Source of the DNA: Chrysomallon squamiferum
Taxonomy: Eukaryota > Mollusca > Gastropoda > Neomphalida > Peltospiridae
Assembly: GCA_012295275.1 (NCBI GenBank)
Contig: CM022665.1
Location: forward strand, 41,673,652-41,721,151
DNA: 47,500 bases
Direction: 5' to 3'
Part shown: positions 11,841-22,879 of the stretch, in pieces
Position numbering within the stretch: the first letter of the stretch is position 1
How the letters are laid out: every line of letters begins with the position of its first letter
The notes under the pieces: generated by a model
The model's database searches: none
What the model saw: only the letters and a program-made list of their open reading frames with translations
What the model was told of the DNA's origin: nothing
Translations under genes and position numbers: made by a program

Positions 11841-12224
11841 CTATATATTTTTTTTTTAACACTTTAACTCAATTACTACCACTCGTATATTTCGTGCTCA
11901 TTACAGATCGGGAAAGACGAGATCTCACTGTATATGGAAAACGTATTAAAGTTTAAAATGCCTGTCATCGAACTGAGACAATTATTTCGTTAACATTCTA
12001 TCATTTTTATATTACAGCTGCAGTGGGTATAATAAAAAATTCTTCTCACGTTAACGCAGAGCGATAAATTGTCGTTGCAAAATGACAGGGGATTTGTGTG
12101 TTAAAGTTTCCACTGGTTATTTCGAATATCGCGTTACGTTTAATTATTAATCCGTTAATAACCATGACAAAGTAATAATAACAATAATATACAAGAACGA
12201 ATAACTGAGGTAATCATTCAGTTT

Positions 12225-12490
12225 GTGATCTCAGCATGAATTTTTCCACCACCACACTCTGCGAATCGCCTTAAATGAAATGTGTCATGTCCGTTAGAAA
12301 TTTCGATTTACGCTGGATACATTCAGCTTCTGGGAGCATCTACTGCGTGTAAGGAAATAGAATGCAGGGATGGATGAAGGTCGTCTCTCCCGAGTTAGCT
12401 TTATATTCTCGTGCCAAACGTGATTCTACGTGAATCCACGTGATCGCGTTTCTTCAAGCTTTCAGTATGGTTAGATTTGCAGACGAGAAG
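12225..12490. promoter_or_regulatory. Unique island 3 with a phased ACGTGA triplet
   Basis: ACGTGA occurs at 12418, 12428 and 12438, exactly 10 bases apart. The flanks are unique with moderate CpG. No gene recognised. Confidence 0.3.
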
Positions 12491-12529
12491 AGACAGAGCG
12501 GAAGTAAACCGTTAAAAAATTGAAATCGA

Positions 12530-12640
12530 AACGGAAAAAAAAAAGGAATTTAAAATAATAATTATTATAATAATAATAAATAAATAAATAAATAAATAAA
12601 CAAATAGAAAATAATAATTAAAAAAAAAAAAAAAGATGTT
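12530..12640. repeat. (AAT)n / (AAAT)n and poly-A
   Basis: A-rich triplets and tetramers ending in a 15-base A run. Confidence 0.9.
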
Positions 12641-13095
12641 GTACCGTGGAATTGTCCGGTATAATTATAGCGTAACAGTCACAGACATATTGAAATCAGA
12701 TCTATTAGCTGCTCATATTATGTCTTAAATAATTAACAGTATTTGCGTCCAGTGTTTCTTCAATGCATTGAGGTGCATTAACAAGCCACATAATGGTGGA
12801 TATTAACACATGTATAATGCAAGAGAGCCATTGTCAGAAGCTGGACGAATTTATAAACGCTTCGATGGAAACGAAAATGCTAGACCGCAACTGCATAATT
12901 AATTGACAGTTAGAAATATATCTTTGATTTTGTTATTTTTTTAAAACCTCCTGAGGGATTTTACCATCGTGCAATAAATTATTCACATTAAAGAGTTTAT
13001 GGATTAAAGAAGAAGAAAGGAAAATAAGGATTATGTTTTACTGTTATGCAGCTGTTATATTTGTTTTTGGTGTGGGATTTTTAATTTATTTTTTT

Positions 13096-13134
13096 ATTCT
13101 TCTTCTTCTTCTTCTTCTTCTTCTTCTTCTTTTC
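13096..13134. repeat. (TTC)n microsatellite
   Basis: About 12 TTC units. Confidence 0.95.
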
Positions 13135-13189
13135 AGGATGGTTATGAGGCAGTAAGTAACTAAGTGTTAAAATGTTTGATTAAAACTGT

Positions 13190-13400
13190 ACTGGGTCTCA
13201 AGATCGATACTCCGACAGGCGCCTTTAGACTATTTCCCGTTCCAAACCTTGGTATGTGTTTTAATGTATTTCTGAAAATATATATATATAAAAGAACTCT
13301 CGGTGTTGGTCAATAAGATAAATCTGCGATATGGCAACAGTGGCTTTCCTCTCTCGAATCATACACAAAAGCCCAGTTAACAACCGTTAATGTCAAAATA
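13190..13400 (+). mobile_element. Second diverged SINE copy of the same family
   Basis: Ordered matches: GGTCTCAAGATCGAT (13194-13208), CTATTTCCCGTTCC (13230-13243), GGTATGTG (13251), ATAAAAGAACT (13288) and GGCAACAGTGGCTTTCC (13333-13349) followed by TCTCTC. The last block matches the GGCGACAGCGGGTTTCCTCTCTC part of the same SINE, which the copy at 1.8 kb lacks. A (TTC)n tract (13096-13134) lies upstream. The tRNA-like head is too eroded to place the 5' end. Confidence 0.6.
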
Positions 13401-13575
13401 CCTTTTCATTCGTTCATAAATTCCTTCTGTCATATTATTTATATATTCGTTGTTTGAAATCATTACATTTTGATTAAATATTGTCGTTGTAATATTATTA
13501 TTCAGTGAGTAAGTCGGTCTTTATTATTACAGAAAAAAAAAAAAAACGTTTTGTGAAAAGAAGATTAAAAACTGT

Positions 13576-13577
<2 letters not shown>

Positions 13578-13620
<43 letters not shown>

Positions 13621-13634
13621 TTCTTCTTCTTCTT

Positions 13635-13665
<31 letters not shown>

Positions 13666-13692
13666 TTATTATTATTATTATTTTTATTATTT
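13578..13692. repeat. (TTTC)n, (TTC)n, (TTA)n compound
   Basis: Ten TTTC, about 15 TTC, then TTA units, forming a stepwise series. Confidence 0.95.
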
Positions 13693-14059
13693 TAACTTGT
13701 TTATTCCTATGTTTGTTTATTTGTATTTGTTAGTCGCTGACATTTTTGCAAGATTAACATAGCATTCACCATACCGGTAGATGTCCGGTTACTTTTTCAA
13801 AATGTTGATTCTGTATAGTATAATCTAATTTTATGATCAAATTAATTTGTATTAAAATAACATTCAGTAAATCCAGCCTTTTATATATATATAAAGTGAT
13901 CACCTTTAAAATTAGCTCTGGGTAAGAAAACAAAACAACAGTAAATAATCATTCGCACATTCAAGTCTGATTAAGCTATCGCTGAGATAACTGTTTCAGT
14001 ATTCCTTTTAAAAAAAAAAAAAAATTTTTTTTTTACAAATATTTCTGTTCAGGACACAG

Positions 14060-14180
14060 CGAGTCATCTAAGGTCAGGTCGGGTCAGGTCAAATAAAGAC
14101 GTGATATGAGCGAGCAAGGCTGGGTCAAATCGAACTCGACGAGGTCAAACCTGCCAAGAGGGATTAGGTCAAAATAAGTT
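14060..14180 (+). promoter_or_regulatory. Cluster of nuclear-receptor half-sites
   Basis: (A/G)GGTCA at 14071, 14081, 14086, 14122, 14142 and 14166, all on the plus strand. The pair at 14071 and 14081 is a direct repeat with a four-base spacer. No simple repeat explains the wider spacing. Confidence 0.35.
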
Positions 14181-14770
14181 TAAGCCTTAAACCTTCTTTC
14201 ATGAATTCAACTCAGCCGCAAAACTAAGCAAAATAAGATTATAAATCTTTAAACGACTTGCTAAAAATGTTACCTTTTTAGAAAACAATTTTGCAGAAAA
14301 CTAAATTTTTTTTTTTTAACAAGCTGATTTCACCTCTAATAACATTAATACTGAGAATCAGTAGGCACTGATGCACGTACAAATACACAAATACGAATAC
14401 CGTAATCCTTGCTTTAAATAGACAGGACGGTACTGAGTTCGCGTCCACATACCCGCATCTGACCAAAAATCAATTGTCGAGATGTGAAAAACTGTACTGT
14501 CTATTCTGACAAAGTCTAACATACTAACAACACGTGTTAGGAAGGCAATCGTGGATTACTCGTGGGTCGAGAGCCCAAGACAGGCGTGCTTGTACATTAA
14601 GCACATGCGTAAAAATAAATCAGATTGATCGATTGTATCGAACCGTTATCATGATCTACTCATGAAAATATATATTTATTAACACACGAATAACGCATCA
14701 GTGCAGAAATTGCTTTCTGAAAGTTTCAGCTCCACACACTGATTAAAGCTAAAACAAAATAAGTATTGAA

Positions 14771-14801
<31 letters not shown>

Positions 14802-15240
14802 AACAAAAAATTCAAAATAAATTCAAAAAAATCTAAACAGCAGAAGAAACGAAGTAGACTTAATAAGGAAAGCAGAAACACGTAAAAATCGTTTTCTGCG
14901 AACATCATTACTCGTGTTTATTGATATTTTGTTTCAGTTTAATGCACACCTCCAAAGCCTGGCGGGATCCATTCATCGAAAACTTCCGCTCTCGTAGAAA
15001 GTAGCTTTTTGTGCTTTTCGGTCTCGCTGTTAACGAGATGTCAGACGCAACTTGTAAATAGCACATTTGACTGCAGCTGGAGCTGTTGGTCATTATATAA
15101 TGTCGCCAAACAGTCTGTGGTTTATCTCCGGAGAATATGTGTGCTTAGGTGTATAGTAATTAGCGTACTTACAGAGGTAACTGAAAACCCCGTGAAACAC
15201 ATTAAAATCAACCGTAGATAAAATATACAGAAAGAAAAAC
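14180..15240. other. Intergenic unique DNA without recognised gene
   Basis: Poly-A at 14770-14797. Short frames at 14278-14466 and 14908-15221 on opposite strands show no domain, start context or splice partner that I can support. Confidence 0.5.
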
Positions 15241-15249
15241 TGGAGCGTA

Positions 15250-15356
15250 AATATATATTTTTTATATAAAAAAAAAAATTATAATTTTTTTTAATTTTTT
15301 TTTTTATTAATAATATTATTTTTATTCCTTTTATTTTTTTTTTTTCTGGTTTCTTT

Positions 15357-15407
<51 letters not shown>

Positions 15408-15800
15408 TCATCATCATCATCTTTTATTTTTGTTGCTGCCGTTGTTTGTTATTACATTATTTTATTTGTAGTTGGTTATTTAACAGTCTTGACATTGATT
15501 ATGTAGAAATTCAAAAACAAAATAAACAAACACCTTTTTTATTTATTTATTTATCTATTTATTGCTGTAATTCTCCCTTTTCTGTCTAACATTACTACTA
15601 TTTCTTCATCTTCTGTTTTATATCATCATCATCATCATCGTTATTATTATTATCATCATCATCATCATCATCTAACATTACTACTATTTCTTCATCTTCT
15701 GTTTTATATCATCAACATCATCATCGTTATTAAATTATTTATTTCTTTACATTTTTTACATTATATCATATTTTATTTTATTTTATTATAATTTTTTTTT
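15250..15800. repeat. T-rich, (ATT)n and (ATC)n block with an 86-bp duplication
   Basis: (ATT)n at 15358-15410 leads into ATC repeats. TCTAACATTACTACTATTTC starts at 15585 and again at 15671, followed in both by TTCATCTTCTGTTTTATATC, giving a recent-looking 86-base tandem duplication. Confidence 0.9.
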
Positions 15801-15804
15801 TTGC

Positions 15805-16076
15805 TTTTGTATGTTGTTTAGTTATTTTTTTCTTATCGTTTCAAATTTTATTATTATCTTTCAACGATCGAAAATTACATCGTTCGTAACGCTAAGTGTA
15901 ATGTTTTATCATGATTTATGACGAGAATACAAAACAAGCGAGTAACATAAGATTTATTTGTAGATAACAGTTTATTTTCAATGTGTGCATTAACAAGTTT
16001 CCTATGTGCTGTGTGCGTAAAAGCAGATATGTCAATTCAATTGTCTCTTTTTATACGTTTGTACGTCTGTATGTGT

Positions 16077-16107
<31 letters not shown>

Positions 16108-17000
16108 ATATATATGCATACATGTTGCATAAATGTATATAGGCCTTTGTCTATAGTATATATGTAAGTCTATATATATGCATGCATTATGTTGTGGAAG
16201 CCTACTCATAAGGATATATGTTTAACAGATGTTATAATACATGTATTTATTATTAGATACATGTACGATAATCTAGTAGAAAACTATAACGTACTTTTAT
16301 TCAGCAAAAAAATAAAAATAAAAATAAAAATAAAAATAAAAAACCCAAACAAAACAAAAACAAAACAACAACAACATTATCGATGAAAACCAAATTAAAT
16401 TATCGATTAGCCAATGTCATGTTTTTATTTTTTATTTAATGTATCGGAAATATCGATTTTTGGGAAATATTGCCGTCATTAAAAAGAGTTGACCTTGACT
16501 GACCTCGTTTGCGCAAGATCGGGGTTTTGATGCACCTTAGATGTTTCACAGTTTCAGTGATTAATGTGTCTGTTGCGTGAGATAATTTATTTTACTAAAA
16601 AAAAAAATAATAATCCCTGTAGAAATATTACAATAGTGGGTAAGAAATTTGAGACAGACTAGTATTAATGTTTCACATAACTTGTGTCTCGTTTATGCAA
16701 TAATAACATAATTTAAAGTTCCTGGTTATTTTCATTTTTTTTTTCTTTCTGAATACAACTGTCTAGTACGTCTGGTCGATGACCTAGTTTAAGAACGAGG
16801 TGACATATTTCGTAATAATAATGCAAACTGGTTTAACATGCAAACAATATCTGACTGGACTAATTTTGGAGGAGGTTTGTTGTTCTTTTTTTTTTTTTTT
16901 TTTTTTTAAAAAGAGGCAAAAGAGGGTCCCAGAATAAGATCAATAGTTTTTTTTTTTTTTTATAGACGACAACCGTTATTTTAGAACTCAGCTTCGTATT
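15805..17000. other. Intergenic DNA with (TG)n and (AAAAT)n
   Basis: (TG)n at 16071-16103, (AAAAT)n at 16313-16345 and T runs at 16889-16908 and 16949-16962. No gene recognised. Confidence 0.5.
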
Positions 17001-17011
17001 TCTTAGAAAGT

Positions 17012-17012
17012 G

Positions 17013-17082
<70 letters not shown>
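17012..17082. repeat. (GA)n microsatellite
   Basis: About 35 GA units, purine-only for some 70 bases. Confidence 0.95.
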
Positions 17083-17084
<2 letters not shown>

Positions 17085-17089
17085 ATAAT

Positions 17090-17825
17090 AAGAAATAGAA
17101 AATGAGACTGTAGAGAGATGAAGAAGAAGAAAATGAAAAGTATTTTATCTACTTGTATTTACGGAGACGATCAGGTTTAACAGGAGCCATGTTAGTTCTT
17201 TGACATCAGTAATAAAAAAGAAAACAATAGCAAGGCTAAGTAGCTTTACTAGCAGCGTTCTAGTGTTTCAAATAACAGGAATACTTCACCATTGCAAGTT
17301 AGTTCAATTACCAGTATGAAAACTGTTATACTGTTGATATATAGTTAAAAAAAAAAAAAAAAAAAAAAAATCAACAATTTGAAACCTGCCGTCATCCAAC
17401 GAAAATTCATGTACGTCTGTCTTGGTAACATAATCAAAGATATTGGGTTGTCTTTCCATTAATTAATGTTGATATGTTACAAAAATTAATTAGAAAAAAG
17501 AAAATGTGCTCTGGGACTAGGTTGTACACCAACAGACTAGTTCAGTCTAGAAGCTGAAAGCGTAATTCAATCCAGGTAACTTTTAGATTTTAAAGGTTTA
17601 ACCGAGGCTTGTGCTTTTAAATGCAATGTTTACAAACATCACGGGACGAAAGGTTTTCAATAGCGCACCATACTTTGGTATTTATTTTAACAAGAAATAA
17701 TTGCCCGTATAATAACCTCTAATTCGTTTATACGTTTTCCCTGTCTCTCGGAACAGAAGCAATTTCGCTGGAGGCAGTATCGTATCAATTTTTGCAATCT
17801 AGCAAATGGATTTTATAATCTTTTT
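17090..17825. other. Intergenic unique DNA
   Basis: Poly-A at 17346-17370; otherwise non-repetitive. No coding signal seen. Confidence 0.5.
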
Positions 17826-17891
17826 CAAATACCTGCTGCTGTCATCCAGTAAGTTACGAGCAGAGCGTAATGGCTCGTGCTGCGACCCGCC

Positions 17892-17907
17892 CGCCATCTA
17901 GCGGTGC
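17892..17907 (-). promoter_or_regulatory. CTCF-like site
   Basis: The minus strand reads GCACCGCTAGATGGCG, close to the bilaterian CTCF core CCRSYAGRKGGC. It lies in a CpG-containing unique island (about 17830-18060). It is a single site, so chance is possible. Confidence 0.4.
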
Positions 17908-18289
17908 TACTATTTCCCAAAAGGCTAGTTACCACAAATTAGAAACGATCGGCCTCACCCGATCTCACGAAACAAGATACGTTTTGCGAAGATAACGAGC
18001 CGTTTCTAACGGTAAATTATGTCAGATTCTCACGTGGACGAATTATTAAACTTCTTTTAATGCTCTTGCTCCTCTTTTATCTGATCTCCGCATCGGTTTA
18101 TAGCTTAATGTAAAGTATTCGGTTAACACGATGGGCATTATTCTCCGAAGTACCGTTATGGTCGTAAATATTTGTTTCTGGCATTATCGCTTTCCACTTG
18201 TGTGTAAAAGTAAACCAAACACCAGCCAATGATAATTAGCGTGCTTCTCAGCTAATAATCTTGTAAATCATTTGTTAATTATGAAGGGA

Positions 18290-18290
18290 G

Positions 18291-18324
<34 letters not shown>

Positions 18325-18560
18325 ATAAAAAAAACCCAGTGAAATAAAAGAGAGATTTAAAAAAAAAAAAAAAAAAGAAATTATATATTTTGAAACTATT
18401 AGTAAAATGGATATTATGATTTGAAATGATGATGGTGAAATATGATTAAAAATGGTTATCATAATTAAAAAAAAAGTAATAAAAATAATAAATAAATAAA
18501 TAAATAACGTATACAAATAAAATAAAATAAAATTAAATAAATAAAAATTAAACAATAAAA
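18290..18560. repeat. Poly-A and A-rich simple sequence
   Basis: A runs at 18291-18322 and 18358-18376, then AAAT and AAAAT repeats near 18480-18550. Confidence 0.9.
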
Positions 18561-18599
18561 TATAAATGACAAATAAATAGAAATAGAAAATAAAGTGTA

Positions 18600-18717
18600 T
18601 TATTATTATTAATAGTAGTAGTAATAGTTTTAGAAGTAGTGGTAGTTGTAATTATAATGCAAGTAAGGAATAAACAACAACAAAAACACCACCACCACCA
18701 CCACCACCAACAACAGC

Positions 18718-18796
<79 letters not shown>
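18600..18796. repeat. Stepwise (AGT), (ACC)n, (AAC)n, (AAT)n compound
   Basis: ACC units (18687-18708) pass into AAC (18709-18752) and then AAT (18753-18793). Each step differs by one base, which suggests mutation followed by slippage expansion. Confidence 0.95.
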
Positions 18797-18798
<2 letters not shown>

Positions 18799-19319
18799 TA
18801 TTAAACAAACAAATAAAAGAAAAATGATAGATAAACCATAGCTTTAATACATATACCTGGTCAGTCAACAATTTTATCAGTGACAAAGATGACATTGATT
18901 ATTATTATTATTACTTTTTTTTAGCATTAAACTTGCATATATGCCTTTCTCTAATTTACTCATTTTATACCACTGTTATTCTTAATTCCGTATAAAACTA
19001 TTTCCATTAACGTATACAAAATTTGTATGACTGACATTTTTAATAATATTTCGCAGCGAAAACGTCACGCAAAAGAATCATAATTCTGAAAGACAAAGAT
19101 TTCAAAGATGAAATTTTAAAAATAACAATAATAAAAATTAAAAAAAAAAAAAAAGAAAGAAAGGGGAAAAAAAAAAACAGAAGAAAAAAAGCCTAACCAG
19201 AAAGGTCTTCAAATCTTAAAGCAGTCACAGTACATGACAGATCGTGTAAAGTGGCATTCGGCTACAATTTCACGGGGATTAGATACTATCCGTGATTTGT
19301 TTTTAATGACCTCGGTTAA

Positions 19320-19510
19320 TTAAAGCGAGCACGTGCGACTTTTAGTTTCAGATATCTTTACGACCTCCGACCTCACCTTCGACCTCGGTCCCTTTGTCCA
19401 ATGATACTCACGAGCTGCGACGGGCGTTAAACCAATCCCGATTTGTTGCTCAGCGGCGGACGGATCATGTGACGTGACGTGTGCGGTCGCGCGTGACCTT
19501 AACATGTCAG
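19320..19510. promoter_or_regulatory. CpG-rich unique island 4
   Basis: Contains CACGTG (19330-19335), CGACCTC at 19361, 19368 and 19380, and TGACGTGACGT (19470-19480), with dense CpGs to 19497. A 61-aa minus-strand frame here has no recognisable domain. Confidence 0.35.
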
Positions 19511-19939
19511 CTAAGGGGAGAGTATCATATGTTATGACATTCCAGAAATTTAAATCCAGTTTATAATTAAATCTGATTTCGTGAACATAACGCTTGTCAA
19601 CAAAATTTCAGTGAGCACTACGCGTGGATAAATTTGAATTGTAAGATTAATTTCTTACAGCAATCGATCAGCGGATCGATACAACTATTTAGCTGGACCA
19701 AACACAACATCATATCTGGTTAAAAGTATAATAAAATGAAAAGTAACTGTAATTAATAATAATTTTAAAAAAAAGTACAGTTTATGTATATTTATGATAA
19801 CCATAGTTTGATAAGCATGTCATTGGTATTAAATTAAGTTAATGTTATTTTATTATTATTTTTTTTATTTTATTCTTAGATTATTTATTAGGTTTTTTTT
19901 AGCTTCATAAATCTATCCATCTGTCTGTGTGTGTGCGTG

Positions 19940-19987
19940 CGCGCGCATATATATATATATATATCTATATCTATATCTATCTATCTA

Positions 19988-20024
<37 letters not shown>

Positions 20025-20070
20025 GTGTGTATGTATGTATGTGTGTATGCATGCATGTATGTATGCATTT
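19940..20070. repeat. (TG)n, (TA)n, (TCTA)n, (TATG)n compound
   Basis: Alternating purine-pyrimidine tract with TCTA tetramers in the middle and TATG/CATG tetramers at the end. Confidence 0.93.
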
Positions 20071-20074
20071 GTGA

Positions 20075-20733
20075 TAACGGATAGATGACTGGGTGCGTCT
20101 AATGTTTCTGAATTAAGCATTCAGTGCGAATGACTTCTATTTTATTTATTCTTTGACAACAGCAACAACATCACTGTTTAAATAACATATTTTATAATTC
20201 TATTTCGTTATTACTCTGCATGTCAATCACATTTAAATCGACGTTTTAAAAAAATAATCTCTAGTAATAATTTCGAAATATAATAATTTTAAATGTTCTG
20301 TTACTAAACAAATATATATATATATATGGATATGGATATGAAAGAAACTAATGTTCCGTACCAGTAATCAATTTAAAATCATCAAGATAACTTAAAAGAA
20401 CTTTGAATATGACAATAACATTCCTTCTTAAAAAAAATAATTTTTTTTTTTTTTTTTTTTTTTACTCGTTTTCTCAAAGTCATCAAGTGAGGAGCGACTG
20501 GGAGATAACCTTGCTCGAATTTCCATTATTCTAATCTATCTATCGTTGTTTCCACGTAGGTATATATATAGGTAAGAAACAGCTGACAACGTGAGAATCG
20601 TCTACAGATGTGTTTACTGTGAGAACCGATCGTGGGAAAGAATCGTTAAATGTTCGGCCTGGTAACATTAAAGAAGGTTGATGGAAGCTGCATGATTTGT
20701 GTGGTGTGAGACCACAGTATTTTTTTTAAAACA

Positions 20734-20765
<32 letters not shown>

Positions 20766-21040
20766 GGAACGGGGATTCCCCACGGAAACAAGAGCTCCTG
20801 TTGTTTGACATGAAGCCGATGGTTGGGAAAGTAAATGGATGTTTACAGAGATCTGAGGTAGATAGCTTCGTCAGATATTTTCATGTTGTTTTCGGAAGAC
20901 AAGTTTGCAATTTCCCTTAAGGTAGATTAAAAATGAATGTTTGCTTGTTTAACGACAGATCAACATATTTATCTGCTAACGTTTATTAACACGAGCGCTG
21001 AGGTTCCGATTATTCGTGTGTCTGGATGAAATGATGTCGG
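20075..21040. other. Intergenic DNA with poly-T tracts
   Basis: T runs at 20441-20463 and 20737-20760. The 73-aa frame at 20699-20920 crosses the second T run (poly-Phe) and has no recognised domain. Confidence 0.5.
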
Positions 21041-21049
21041 TGCGGTTTC

Positions 21050-21606
21050 GCTATATTGTATCTTCTTACTGTCGTATCTCGATCCAGCTCAGCTACGGTA
21101 TCTGGATGGTACTACAATTAGCACGCTGCGCTGTATTACGTCTTAATATTGTTGTATCATAGGTGGCAACACTACAACATTACACTGTACAGTGCAGTTG
21201 TCGTATTTTGATCCTGCTAGTCTGTAGTATCTGGATGGTACGACATTAGGAAAGTACATTCTATAGTATCTTCTTATTGCTGCTATATCTTGTTCTTGCT
21301 AGTCTGTTGTATCGGGTGGTACAACATTAGAAAGTTACATCATATAGCAGCTTCATATCTCTGTATCTTGTTCCTGGTGGTCTAACCTTTCTGAGTGGTA
21401 CGACATTAATATGTTACACTGTATTGTATCCTCTACTCGTAACATGTTCCTATTTGTCTAAGATATGTGGGTGGTCCGATATTAGACGACTGCATTCTAC
21501 AGTAACTTCTTGTTCAAACTGAACTAAGATATCTGAGTGGTACGACATTAGTATGTTACACTGTATTGTATCCTCTCGTTGTATCGTGTTCCTGTTGGAT
21601 CTGGTG
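21050..21606 (+). repeat. Degenerate satellite-like array, 60-81-bp units
   Basis: About seven units. GGTACGACATTAG-like boxes start at 21108, about 21167, 21237, 21318, 21397, 21473 and 21539. Each is followed by TACA(C)TGTATTGTATCTTC-like and TCTTGTTCCTG-like boxes. Ends abruptly at an A-rich tract. No coding frame runs through it. Confidence 0.85.
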
Positions 21607-21639
21607 GAAAAAAAAAATTAAAAAAATATATAATAATGA

Positions 21640-21644
21640 TATAA

Positions 21645-21691
<47 letters not shown>

Positions 21692-21722
21692 AATTAAATA
21701 AAATTATATATATATATATAAG
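21640..21722. repeat. (AAAT)n and (TA)n
   Basis: About 12 AAAT units, then a short TA run. Confidence 0.95.
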
Positions 21723-21984
21723 GTTTCGAATTATTACAGAAACGCAAAATTATCAGGTTTTAATTTAATTTCATTTCATTTTATTATAGTTTCAATAAAA
21801 TGTAAGAGCATTTTTCTCATAAATTCTTTCCTATACATCAGTTAATCTCTGGCACGTCTTTTCCGTATCAAATTTCACTAACATAAATTAAGTGGCATTT
21901 GGCTTTCCTTTGTCACATAAAACCCTCAAATATTTGTATATAATTACAGTGCCTTATCTGCTTAAAAAACCCAACAAAAAAGCA

Positions 21985-22061
21985 AAACAATAATAATAAT
22001 AATAAAATAAATAAATAAATAAATAATAATAAATAAATAAATAAATAATAATAAATAAATA

Positions 22062-22146
<85 letters not shown>

Positions 22147-22148
22147 GT
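21985..22148. repeat. Mixed (AAT)n/(AAAT)n array
   Basis: Blocks of AAAT and AAT alternate for about 160 bases. The reverse-strand Leu/Tyr/Ile frame is an artefact. Confidence 0.95.
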
Positions 22149-22189
22149 AAAATTCCATGGATTCCAGTAAGTTACGTCTGAACCAAATA

Positions 22190-22435
22190 ATAAATTTAAT
22201 GATGCACGGTGTAAGAAACGTCAGTCTGTTCCAACCGAATGCCAGTGTATTATCCACAATTCCACCGTTGTAAGCCACCAATTACTTTGTTATTGTTACG
22301 CCAAACCCCCTTAAGTAACTATTATACAATGGCGTGTCTGTAACCAAAGATAAATGATGACCAGTATAAGAAATGTCAGTCTATTTCAGCCGAATGCCAG
22401 TGTATTACCCATAATTCCAACACCTGACGTTCACG
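22190..22435 (+). repeat. 155-bp-spaced duplicated segment
   Basis: GTAAGAAACGTCAGTCTGTT (22211) and GTATAAGAAATGTCAGTC (22364) each lead into CCGAATGCCAGTGTATTA and CCATAATTCC-type sequence. GAATGCCAG lies at 22237 and 22392. About 75 bases are shared, with substitutions. Confidence 0.8.
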
Positions 22436-22613
22436 TGATGACACCTGGGCGTGCCACTGTTAACAGAACGCGCCTCGTTAATATATTTCAGATGGTGCCA
22501 ACACAAGAATGATTCAACTACTTACGACAGCGTAATGACTTGTCTTGTCTGGAATTTATAAACATAGGTCTCTTGTTTGAATAACTTTATTAACTGACAG
22601 CAGTATTTCTCTA

Positions 22614-22875
22614 AATGTGTGTGTGTGTGTGTGTGCGTGTATGTGTGTGTGTGTGTGTGTGTTTGTATGTGTGCAGGTGTGTGTATATATGTACCTATGT
22701 ACGTATGGCTGAGTATGTGCGTGCGTATATGTGTGTGAGTGCGTGTATTTGTATGTGTACAGGTATGTATGTACCGTATATCTGCGTGTGTGCGTGTGTG
22801 TATCTATGTATAGATGGATGTGTGCGTTAATGTATATGCATATACGTATGTATATATGAATGTGTGCGTGCATAT
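22614..22875. repeat. (TG)n / (TATG)n low-complexity block
   Basis: TG repeats with GTAT/GTGC interruptions for about 260 bases. Frames on both strands are repeat-driven. Confidence 0.92.
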
Positions 22876-22879
22876 AAAT

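Noticed and set aside
19272-19290. GGGGATTAGATACTATCCG, reminiscent of the conserved mitochondrial 12S rRNA segment
   Set aside because: Only about a dozen bases match, the following bases do not, and no rRNA flanks are present, so a nuclear mitochondrial insertion is not supported.
20699-20920. 73-aa plus-strand frame
   Set aside because: It crosses a poly-T tract (poly-Phe), and the remainder has no recognisable motif.
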